From: CAYPAV01 sp964408805
Lineage (GTDB): Bacteria > Pseudomonadota > Alphaproteobacteria > UBA8366
NCBI GenBank assembly: GCA_964408805.1
Contig: CAYPAV010000004.1
Span: 124,001 to 188,000, forward strand
DNA: 64,000 bases
Direction of reading: 5' to 3'
Shown here: one piece after another, positions 57,234-64,000 of the stretch
How positions within the stretch are numbered: the stretch's first letter is position 1
Layout: the number at the start of each line of letters is the position of its first letter
Notes under the pieces: generated by a model
What the model was told of the DNA's origin: nothing
What the model saw: the letters and a program-made list of their open reading frames with translations, nothing else
The model's database searches: none
Made by a program: the position numbers and the translations under genes

Positions 57234-58378
57234 CGACCACATCATCCGGCGGTCCCCTTGCCGCGATCCGCGTGATCGAGGTGGGTCACGTGCTGGCCGG
57301 CCCTTATTGCGGCATGCTGCTCGCCGATCTCGGCGCCGAAGTGATCAAGGTGGAACCGCCCGAGACGGGCGACATCGCGCGCGGTGTCGGCCCCCATTCG
57401 ATCGGGCCGCACAATGCCTATTTCGCAAGCCTCAACCGCAACAAAAAGAGCGTCACACTCGATCTCGCGACACCGGCGGGTCAGGCGGCGCTGGGCCGGC
57501 TCGCCGAGACGTCGCACGCGTTGGTGACCAATATGCGGCCGTCGGCGATCAAGAAACTCGGCCTGACCTACGACGCCTTGAAACGCTCGAACCCGAGCCT
57601 GGTCTGCGTCTCGCTCACCGGTTACGGGCTCGACGGCCCCTTTGCCGACCGCCCGGCTTACGACTATGTAATCCAGGCCCTGGCCGGGACGATGGCACTC
57701 ACCGGCGATCCCGGCGCGGCGCCGACGAAGGCCGGCTACTCGGCCGTCGACAATTCGGCCGGCATCATGGGGGCGGTCGGCCTGCTCGCCAAAATCGTCG
57801 AGGGAAAGGGCGGCCAGGTCGACATCTCGCTCTTCGACGTCATGCTGTCGCAGCTCAATTATGTCGCCGGCGCCTGGCTCAATGCCGACGAACGGCCGAC
57901 ACGCTACAAGAACGGGGCGCATGCCTACTTCGTGCCGGCGCAACTGTTTGAGACGCGCGACGGCTGGTTGGTGCTGTTCATTACCCATGACGGCTTCTGG
58001 CGCCGCTTCGCCGGAGAAGCCGGCAAGCCCGAATGGATCGACGATCCGCTCTTCGCAACCATGAAGGCGCGCCACGCCAATCGCGAGGTCGTGGTCGCGG
58101 CGGTCGCCGAATTGATGCGCACCGACGACACGGCGAGCTGGGTCGAGCGATTGATGCGTCACGACATCGTCGTCGCCGGGGTCGAACGGCTCGAGGACGC
58201 GCTCGCCGGCGAGCTTGCCGAGACGCGCGGCATGGTGGCGACGATCCCGACACTCGACGGGCCGATCCGCGTTGTCGGTTCGCCCTTCCATATGCCGGAT
58301 TTCGAGGCGAGCTACGCCGCCCCTCCGCTCCTTGGCGAGCACAACGCGGCGCTGCTGGCCGAGGACGCCGCGGCGTGA
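57230..58378 (+). CDS. Class III (CaiB/BaiF-type) CoA transferase
   Basis: A 382-residue transferase: IEVGHVLAGPYCGMLLADLGAEVIKVE at the start, NRNKKSVTLDL, and GYGLDGPFADRPAYDYVIQALAGTMALTG, which includes the active-site Asp around residue 167 (VDNSAG block). It would move CoA between acids. It is co-translated with the mutase small subunit (four-base overlap) and MeaB (four-base overlap). In this setting it probably activates or releases the substrate acid. Confidence 0.9.
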   Translation: MTTTSSGGPLAAIRVIEVGHVLAGPYCGMLLADLGAEVIKVEPPETGDIARGVGPHSIGPHNAYFASLNRNKKSVTLDLATPAGQAALGRLAETSHALVTNMRPSAIKKLGLTYDALKRSNPSLVCVSLTGYGLDGPFADRPAYDYVIQALAGTMALTGDPGAAPTKAGYSAVDNSAGIMGAVGLLAKIVEGKGGQVDISLFDVMLSQLNYVAGAWLNADERPTRYKNGAHAYFVPAQLFETRDGWLVLFITHDGFWRRFAGEAGKPEWIDDPLFATMKARHANREVVVAAVAELMRTDDTASWVERLMRHDIVVAGVERLEDALAGELAETRGMVATIPTLDGPIRVVGSPFHMPDFEASYAAPPLLGEHNAALLAEDAAA

Positions 58379-59310
58379 GCCGGACCAACGCGCTCCAATC
58401 GAGCGAGCGCCGCGCGCTGGCCCGGCGGTTGACGCGGATTCTCGACGCGTCGGTCGCGGAGGCCCTCCAAGGGCTTGCCGACGCGGGCGCGGTCCCGGCG
58501 CGGCGGCTGGGCATGACCGGGCCGCCGGGGGCGGGTAAGAGCAGTTTGATCAGCCGCCTCGCCGCGCGTCGGCTCGACCGCGATCGCCGCATCGGCGTGC
58601 TCGCCATCGACCCGACGAGCCCGATTAGCCAGGGCTCGATCCTCGGCGATCGGGTGCGGATGGAGGCCGTCGCCGAACACCCCGCACTCTACGTCCGTTC
58701 GGTGCCGAGCCGGCGCGCCCATGACGGGCTGTGCGACAACATCGCCGACTTGCTGCTGACCATGGAGGGGTTCGGCTTCGACGAGGTGGTGATCGAGACC
58801 GTGGGCGTCGGCCAGGCCGAGTTCGCCGTGCGCAGCCTGGTCGATACGGTCGTGCTGGTGCTGCTGCCGGAATCGGGCGACACGATTCAGGCGATGAAGG
58901 CCGGTATCCTCGAGACGGCCGACATCATCGTCGTCAACAAGGCCGACCTGCCGGGTGCGGGCAAGATCCGCGCCGAGGTCAACGCCATCATCCGCCGCAA
59001 CAAGGGCAACGGCAGCTGGCTTCCACCGGTGATCACGGCGTCGGCGACGGCGGATACCGGCATAGAGGAGTTGGACGCGGCGATCGAGCGCCACGCGGCC
59101 TGGCTCGCCGAGCATGGCGACCGCGAGGTGACCCAGCGCGAGCGCACCCGCTATCACATGCGGAACCTGCTGCTGCGGCGGGCGGGCGAGGTGTTGGACG
59201 GCACCACGGAAGAGGCCCTCGACGATCCCCTGCCGCAATTGTTCGATCGCCTGGTCGCCGGTCTGAGGGAGCGGCCCGAAGACGGGGCCCGCCCGCCGAT
59301 AAAGTCATAG
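58375..59310 (+). CDS. MeaB-type GTPase (mutase chaperone)
   Basis: A 311-residue G3E GTPase from the GTG at 58375. It has Walker A GPPGAGKSS (49-57), switch region DPTSPISQGSILGDRVRM, ETVGVGQAEFAV and NKADLPG. MeaB proteins protect and reactivate adenosylcobalamin mutases, loading B12 and expelling cob(II)alamin. It is the last gene of the operon, overlapping the CoA transferase by four bases; the older frame from 58033 is not its own. Convergent with the Ldh gene (22-base gap). Confidence 0.93.
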   Translation: MSRTNALQSSERRALARRLTRILDASVAEALQGLADAGAVPARRLGMTGPPGAGKSSLISRLAARRLDRDRRIGVLAIDPTSPISQGSILGDRVRMEAVAEHPALYVRSVPSRRAHDGLCDNIADLLLTMEGFGFDEVVIETVGVGQAEFAVRSLVDTVVLVLLPESGDTIQAMKAGILETADIIVVNKADLPGAGKIRAEVNAIIRRNKGNGSWLPPVITASATADTGIEELDAAIERHAAWLAEHGDREVTQRERTRYHMRNLLLRRAGEVLDGTTEEALDDPLPQLFDRLVAGLRERPEDGARPPIKS

Positions 59311-59332
59311 ATCCGGTTCAGGGGGACAGGAT

Positions 59333-60439
59333 TTATCCGCCCTCGTTGCCGAGAATGAAGGGCGCGCCGCAGGTCTCCGCCGCCCGGCGGACCTCATCGA
59401 GCAGGGTGTCGGTCATCGGGATGCCGTCTTCCAGACGCTTCAGGCGTTCCGCGTGTTCGGGGTCGCCCGCAACCAGGACGGGTTGCTTGGGATCGAGCGG
59501 TTCGGTGCCCCGCAGCATGTCGATCAGGTCGTCCATGTGATCCTCGAATTCGCCTTCCTCGCGGAAGGCCTTGGGATCGATCGCCATGCAGAAATGGCCG
59601 ACATTGATGTACGTCTCCTTCTGGCCCGTCCTCAGATTAAAGCTGCCGGTGAAGGCGCCGGAGAGCACGCTGGAGAGGATTTCGACGACGATGGCCAGGC
59701 CGTAGCCCTTATGGGAGCCGAGTTCGCGCGTGCCGCCGAGCGGCGAGAGGCGCTTTGGCGTCGCATTTAGCGCCGCCACGGGGTCCGGGGTCGGGTTGCC
59801 GTCCTGATCGGCGGCCCAGCCGATCGGGATTTCGGTCCCCGCCCGCCGGGCAATGTTGAGCTTGCCCACCGCGACCGTGCTGGTCGCCATGTCGAGCGAG
59901 AAATAATTGTTCTGCTTGGCGGGTGCGGCGACCGCGATGGGGTTGGTGCTGAAGCGGGGTTCCTTGCCGAAAGTCGGCAGCACCGAGCGCTGGGTCGTGC
60001 CCGTCGTGCAGATGCCGACCAGCCCCCGTTCGACCGCCATCGCGGAATAGACGCCGGCCGCGCCGAAATGGTTCGAATTCCGCACCGTCACGGCCCCGAT
60101 GCCGAAGCTTTCCGCCTTGTCGCAGGCCAGCTGCATCGCCCGCGTTGCCGGCACGTGGCCGAGCCCGTGATCGGCGTCAATGAGGGCGATCGCGCCGAAG
60201 TCGCGCACCACCTGGATATCGGGCGTGGGGTTGATGGCGCCCGCCTGCCGGCGCTGGTCGTATTGCGGCAGCATGCCCGCACCGTGGGAATCGATCCCGC
60301 GCAAGTCCGCTTCGACCATGTTGTCGACCGTGATCTCGATGTCGTCCTCGGCCATGCCCCAGGCCCGGTAGATTTCGCTGATTTGCCGGCGAAGTGCGTC
60401 GGCGGAGACGGTGATCATTCCGGTCTTGTCCTTTTTCAT
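59333..60439 (-). CDS. Ldh2-family malate/lactate-type dehydrogenase
   Basis: A 368-residue NAD(P) dehydrogenase of the Ldh2 family, which lacks a Rossmann fold: DALRRQISEIYRAWG, GIDSHGAGMLPQY, VTVRNSNHFGAAGVYSAMA and MATSTVAVGKL. Members oxidise 2-hydroxy acids such as malate, (S)-sulfolactate or ureidoglycolate. The ATG at 60439 is used; an inner ATG at 60418 has AAGGA ten bases upstream. The much longer frame to 61945 lies over the ligase gene and is not coding. Divergent from the ligase. Confidence 0.9.
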   Translation of the reverse strand: MKKDKTGMITVSADALRRQISEIYRAWGMAEDDIEITVDNMVEADLRGIDSHGAGMLPQYDQRRQAGAINPTPDIQVVRDFGAIALIDADHGLGHVPATRAMQLACDKAESFGIGAVTVRNSNHFGAAGVYSAMAVERGLVGICTTGTTQRSVLPTFGKEPRFSTNPIAVAAPAKQNNYFSLDMATSTVAVGKLNIARRAGTEIPIGWAADQDGNPTPDPVAALNATPKRLSPLGGTRELGSHKGYGLAIVVEILSSVLSGAFTGSFNLRTGQKETYINVGHFCMAIDPKAFREEGEFEDHMDDLIDMLRGTEPLDPKQPVLVAGDPEHAERLKRLEDGIPMTDTLLDEVRRAAETCGAPFILGNEGG

Positions 60440-60526
60440 GATGCAAGCTTGCTGGACGGCAGGCACGCCCGGCCCAGTTGTGATATAGCGGACACATCCG
60501 GGCCTTCGAGCCCAACGGGAGCAGCG

Positions 60527-62020
60527 ATGCGGAACCTGACCGCCTTCATTCGTTTTCACGCCTTGCGGCGGCCCGATGCCCCGGCGGTCGTCTATGGCGG
60601 CACGCGGATTTCCTACGCCGAACTCCTGGATCGGGCCTTGGCGGCGGCGGGGTGGCTGCGGGGCCGCGGCATCGGCACCGGGGACGTGGTGGCGCTGGTG
60701 ATGAAGAACAGCGCCGCCTTCCTCGACCTGGCCCTCGGCGCGAGCCATATCGGCTCGGTTCTGCTGCCGGTCAACTACCGGCTGGCGGCCCCCGAGATCG
60801 ACTACATCCACCGGAATGCCCACGCCAAGCTGTTGATCGCGGATGCGGAGTTCGCGGACGTCGTGGTGGGGTTCGACGCGGTCGTCCTGTTGGATGATCC
60901 GATGCAGCACGATATTCGCCGGCTGACCGGGCCCCAGGCCGCGCCCGAGATGGTGCCGCGCCGCGGCGACGATCTCTATCGGCTGATCTACACCTCGGGC
61001 ACGACCGATCATCCGAAGGGCGTCATCCACGAATACGACAATTTCTATTGGAAAAGCACCGACCAGGTCATGGCGCTCGGCCTTTCGGCGCGGGATCGTC
61101 TGCTGGTCGTGGGGCCGATGTATCATGTTGGCGCCTTCGACCTGCCGGGCATCGCCCTTCTCTGGATCGGCGGTATGATGGTGATCCACCGCGACTTCGA
61201 GCCCGAGGCGGCGCTGGCCGCGATCGAGCGGGAGGGGATTACCGGCGTCTGGTTCGCGCCGGTGATGACCAATGCGATCCTCAATCTCGGCGATCGGGAG
61301 CGGTTCGATGTCTCCAGCCTCGAATGGTGCGTCGGCGGCGGCGAGCGGACCCCTGAATCGCGAATCCGCGAATTCACCGATCTCTTTACCCGGTCCCGCT
61401 ATATAGACGCCTACGGGCTGACCGAGAGTGTGGGCGGCGACACCATGATGGAGCCGGGCCGGGAGATCGAGAAAATCGGCTCGACCGGGCGCGCGCTGGC
61501 CCATGTCGAGGTCGACATCCGCGACGATGACGGCGCGGTTCTGCCGCCGGGCGAGGCGGGCGAGATCTGTCTTCGGGGACCGAAGATCACCCGGGGCTAT
61601 TGGAACGACCCGGCGAAAACCGAGGCCGCGTTCCACGCGGAAGACTGGTTTCGCACCGGCGATGTGGGACATCTCGACGACGAGGGTTTTCTCTATCTCA
61701 CCGATCGCAAGAAGGACATGATCATCTCCGGCGGCGAGAATATCGCCTCTTCGGAGGTCGAGCGGGTGATCTATCAATTGCCGTCGGTGCTCGAGGCCGC
61801 GGTGATCGGGGCACCCGACGAGAAATGGGGCGAGCGCGTGACCGCAATCGTCGTACCGAAGCCGGGCGAGGCCCTCGACCTCGCTATCTTGGAAGCGCAT
61901 TGCCGAACGCATCTCGCCGGCTTCAAGGTGCCGAAAGCGCTCCAAATCGTCGACGAGCTGCCCCGCAACCCCTCGGGTAAGGTCCTGAAACGCATTCTTC
62001 GCGAAACTCTCGACACCTAG
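60527..62020 (+). CDS. AMP-forming acyl-CoA ligase
   Basis: A 497-residue adenylating enzyme from the ATG at 60527 (GGGAGCAG upstream). It has YTSGTTDHPKGVIH, YGLTESVGGDTM, WFRTGDVGHLDDEGFLYLTDRKKDMIISGGENI and the catalytic Lys in NPSGKVLKR. It resembles long-chain or aromatic acyl-CoA ligases. It lies between two Ldh2-family dehydrogenases, which suggests a short catabolic group for a hydroxy-acid or its product. The upstream frame from 60068 is not its own. Confidence 0.92.
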   Translation: MRNLTAFIRFHALRRPDAPAVVYGGTRISYAELLDRALAAAGWLRGRGIGTGDVVALVMKNSAAFLDLALGASHIGSVLLPVNYRLAAPEIDYIHRNAHAKLLIADAEFADVVVGFDAVVLLDDPMQHDIRRLTGPQAAPEMVPRRGDDLYRLIYTSGTTDHPKGVIHEYDNFYWKSTDQVMALGLSARDRLLVVGPMYHVGAFDLPGIALLWIGGMMVIHRDFEPEAALAAIEREGITGVWFAPVMTNAILNLGDRERFDVSSLEWCVGGGERTPESRIREFTDLFTRSRYIDAYGLTESVGGDTMMEPGREIEKIGSTGRALAHVEVDIRDDDGAVLPPGEAGEICLRGPKITRGYWNDPAKTEAAFHAEDWFRTGDVGHLDDEGFLYLTDRKKDMIISGGENIASSEVERVIYQLPSVLEAAVIGAPDEKWGERVTAIVVPKPGEALDLAILEAHCRTHLAGFKVPKALQIVDELPRNPSGKVLKRILRETLDT

Positions 62021-62094
62021 AATTGCCCTCTGTGATCATCCGACCGACGATGGGAAAGCCTCCGACGCCCCGCGCAAACATACGAGCCGCCAAA

Positions 62095-63126
62095 ATGCCA
62101 GAGCCATCCGATGATCGTATCCATCTCACCGTCGCGGAAGCGCGGGCGCTATCCGAACGCGCGATGCGGGGCATCGGTTTCGAGACCGAAGAAGCGCGCA
62201 TTCTCGCGGACCATGTCATCGACGCCGCTCTCTGCGGGTACGAATACTCCGGTCTACCGAAACTGCTCAACATCTTCGACTCGCCGCGTTTCAAGGAACC
62301 CCGCCAACCGGTGCGAACGGTCAAGGAGACCGACGTGTCGGCGTTGCTCGACGGCGGCAACAATGTCGGCATGATTGCGATCCATCATGCCGCGGGCGAG
62401 GCGATTGGACGCGCGAAGCAGCACGGCTTCGCCATCATCTGCCTGTCCAATACATGGATGAGCGGACGCAGCGCCTATTATTGCGAATTGATGGCGCGAG
62501 AGGGTCTCATCGGCATTCACACGGTCAGCGCGGAACCGCATGTCGCCCCCTTTGGGGGTGCCGAGGCAAAACTCGGGACCAACCCCATCGCCTTCGGGTT
62601 TCCGACCGAAGGGGATCCGCTGGTCATCGATATGGGCACCTCCGCCTTCATGGGCACGGATTTGCAGTTCAGGGCGCGCCTGGGGTCACCGATCCCGGAA
62701 GGCGTCGCCCTCGGTCCGGAAGGCCGACCGACCACCGACGCCGAGGAAGCGCGGCGTGGGGCGCTGCTTCCGTTCGGCGGCCCTACCGGCGGTTACAAGG
62801 GGTTTGGTCTGGCACTCGCCATGGACGCGATGGGCGTGCTCTGTGCCGGCGCGCGCGTCCCCGGCGACGTGCGCGGCTATATGATCACTGCCTTCAAACC
62901 GGACCTGTTCATTCCGCTGGAGGACTACCGGCGCGATTTGACGAAGCGGATCGCCGATATAAAGGCGACCCGGCGCTTGGAGGACGTCGCCGAAATCCGA
63001 ATTCCCGGCGAACGCAGCTATCGAGATCGCGAACGGTTGGAGCGCGACGGGATCGAGATCGACCGTCGAATTCATGATGCGCTCGAGCGATTGGCGGAAG
63101 GCCGACATGATCCCGGAGCCGGGTAA
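62095..63126 (+). CDS. Second Ldh2-family dehydrogenase
   Basis: A 343-residue Ldh2 homologue from the ATG at 62095 (the frame runs to a TTG at 62023). It has LTVAEARALSERAMRGIGF, GYEYSGLPKLLN, AIICLSNTWMSGRSAYYCELMAREG and MDMGTSAFMGTD-like segments. It keeps the fold but differs from the first copy (59333-60439): the GIDSHG signature is CGYEYSG and the SNHFG signature is SNTWMSG. So the substrate probably differs. It follows the ligase by 74 bases on the same strand. Confidence 0.87.
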   Translation: MPEPSDDRIHLTVAEARALSERAMRGIGFETEEARILADHVIDAALCGYEYSGLPKLLNIFDSPRFKEPRQPVRTVKETDVSALLDGGNNVGMIAIHHAAGEAIGRAKQHGFAIICLSNTWMSGRSAYYCELMAREGLIGIHTVSAEPHVAPFGGAEAKLGTNPIAFGFPTEGDPLVIDMGTSAFMGTDLQFRARLGSPIPEGVALGPEGRPTTDAEEARRGALLPFGGPTGGYKGFGLALAMDAMGVLCAGARVPGDVRGYMITAFKPDLFIPLEDYRRDLTKRIADIKATRRLEDVAEIRIPGERSYRDRERLERDGIEIDRRIHDALERLAEGRHDPGAG

Positions 63127-63180
63127 TAAGCATCGCTTCCCCTTGTAGACGGGGGCGAAAGGCGCGACGGGCAGGGAAGA

Positions 63181-64000
63181 TTACCGGGGCCGGTGGAGTG
63201 TTGGCTGCTCGCGGGAGAAGATCCGTCGGCCGTTCTTGAATCCCGAATGAGACGAGGCGATTTTCGCGATGACATCGGCGCCTGACTCCGCCTCCCACAC
63301 GACAAGATCCGCCACTTTTCCGACTTCGATCCCGTAATCGTCAAGCCGCATCGACTTCGCCGCGCGGTCCGTGATCATCTCGAAACAAACGCCTAAATCC
63401 TCCGGCCCGTAGCGCTGGACGATATTGGCGTAGAGGTTGGTCACCCGAACCAGCGAGCAATCGCCATAAGGCGTGAACGGGTTCAGGACGTTGTTGGTGG
63501 AGAGCGTGCAGTTGGCGCCGTTTTCGATCAGCGTGTTGGCATCTGTCACACCGCGCATCACGGTGTGTTCCATGTGCCGGCCCGAATTGAAAAGGTCGGT
63601 CGCGGGTAGGACGGCCAACGAAACGCCGGACTCGCCAAGCCGCTTGCCGATCGCGGCCTGCCTGTCGACCGGCAGGCAGGAATACTTGGACCCGTGACCG
63701 AAGGCGACCCGGCCCTGCCAGCCGATCTCATCGGTGATCTCGCAGACCAGCGGATAGTCGAGATGGTCCGTGTCGTACCCGCCGTCAAGATGGAAATCGA
63801 CATCGACATCGAATTCCCGCGCCAGGTCGAAGACCCGGCGAATTTGCCCATCCCCGTCCGCGTCGTATGCGATGCCGCCGCCGACCACGGGTGCCCCTCG
63901 CTCCAGGCATTCGACCAAGTTCCGGTCCCCGTCGGGCACGCCGGTCCAGCCTTCCTGCAGGAAGACGCAAATCTGGATATCGATCGCCCAGGCATAGTCC
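63181..64000 (-). CDS. Amidohydrolase (cytosine deaminase-like), 5' end beyond the window
   Basis: The C-terminal 272 residues of a metal-dependent amidohydrolase. It shows DVDFHLDGGY, a VAFGHGSKYSCLP stretch with a conserved His, CTLSTNNVLNPFTPYGDCSL with an Asn where cytosine deaminase has a catalytic Asp, and a VGKVADLVVWEA tail. The frame is open through base 64000, so the true start and the N-terminal HxH lie outside. The deaminase label is tentative; the substrate is unknown. Confidence 0.82.
   Translation of the reverse strand, partial: DYAWAIDIQICVFLQEGWTGVPDGDRNLVECLERGAPVVGGGIAYDADGDGQIRRVFDLAREFDVDVDFHLDGGYDTDHLDYPLVCEITDEIGWQGRVAFGHGSKYSCLPVDRQAAIGKRLGESGVSLAVLPATDLFNSGRHMEHTVMRGVTDANTLIENGANCTLSTNNVLNPFTPYGDCSLVRVTNLYANIVQRYGPEDLGVCFEMITDRAAKSMRLDDYGIEVGKVADLVVWEAESGADVIAKIASSHSGFKNGRRIFSREQPTLHRPR

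Noticed and set aside
60440..61945. Long extension of the Ldh2 reading frame over the CoA ligase
   Set aside because: The Ldh2 family begins at residues encoded near 60439 and the extension mirrors the ligase coding frame.
63655..63682. GC-rich hairpin with CCTGCC and GGCAGG arms
   Set aside because: It lies inside the amidohydrolase coding frame and has no T-run, so it is probably incidental.

Overview
The window is ordinary high-GC chromosomal DNA of a Gram-negative alphaproteobacterium, most likely a Rhodospirillales-like environmental lineage. This is inferred from the outer-membrane lipid transport genes (mlaA, mlaC, mlaF), the yqeY-dnaG-rpoD order, a small PAS-domain protein of a type common in that group, and a load of CoA-ester, B12 and hydantoinase-type catabolic genes. 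About 58 protein genes and one tRNA are supported. No insertion sequence, prophage, CRISPR array or rRNA was seen.

Layout. 0-3.3 kb: an unrecognised open-ended gene, a class I glutamine amidotransferase, a periplasmic lytic transglycosylase and a small zinc-ribbon protein behind a perfect 14-bp palindrome. 3.3-8.8 kb: a methionine operon in which a fused ArsR/methyltransferase regulator leads metF and B12-dependent metH, with a clear promoter and an inverted repeat over its -35 box. 9.2-15.1 kb: mlaA-mlaC, ettA, a glycosyltransferase, a SAF-domain oxidoreductase and a cold-shock gene. 15.3-23.4 kb: fatty-acid or isoprenoid-like catabolism (MaoC-type dehydratase, acyl-CoA ligase, Cys-less thiolase-like protein, phytanoyl-CoA dioxygenase-like protein, GlpD-like dehydrogenase) and a truncated DUF2235 gene. 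23.4-28.1 kb: a CAU-anticodon tRNA, rpoD, dnaG and yqeY, all on the minus strand. 28.4-34.6 kb: carA, an isocitrate-lyase-superfamily enzyme next to a divergent aconitase, a TPR protein and a ChaC-like cyclotransferase.

34.6-45 kb holds a catabolic patch: sugar-isomerase-like protein, 4,5-dihydroxyphthalate decarboxylase-like protein, SDR, hydantoinase/oxoprolinase A and B, an FMN protein, a fatty acid desaturase, an SDR lacking its catalytic Tyr/Lys, and a crotonase. 45-53.5 kb holds an SdhA-like flavoprotein with a 120-residue 2Fe-2S partner and a TauD-type dioxygenase, then acyl-CoA dehydrogenase, Nudix, DsbA-like isomerase, GNAT, nitroreductase and a lone mlaF. 53.6-59.3 kb is the most distinctive unit: a tight six-gene operon of IclR regulator, crotonase, split B12 mutase (large and small), class III CoA transferase and MeaB GTPase. 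It parallels in gene content the E. coli sbm-argK-ygfG-ygfH operon. 59.3-64 kb has two Ldh2-family dehydrogenases flanking an AMP-forming CoA ligase, and a partial amidohydrolase running off the window.

How the genes work together. B12 links metH and the mutase operon. MetF feeds methyl-tetrahydrofolate to MetH, and the fused regulator probably senses S-adenosylmethionine or S-adenosylhomocysteine. MeaB would guard the mutase and the CoA transferase would activate or recycle its acids. MlaA and MlaC lie 43 kb from MlaF but probably serve one lipid-trafficking system. All functions are read from sequence motifs and family knowledge; no search could be run.
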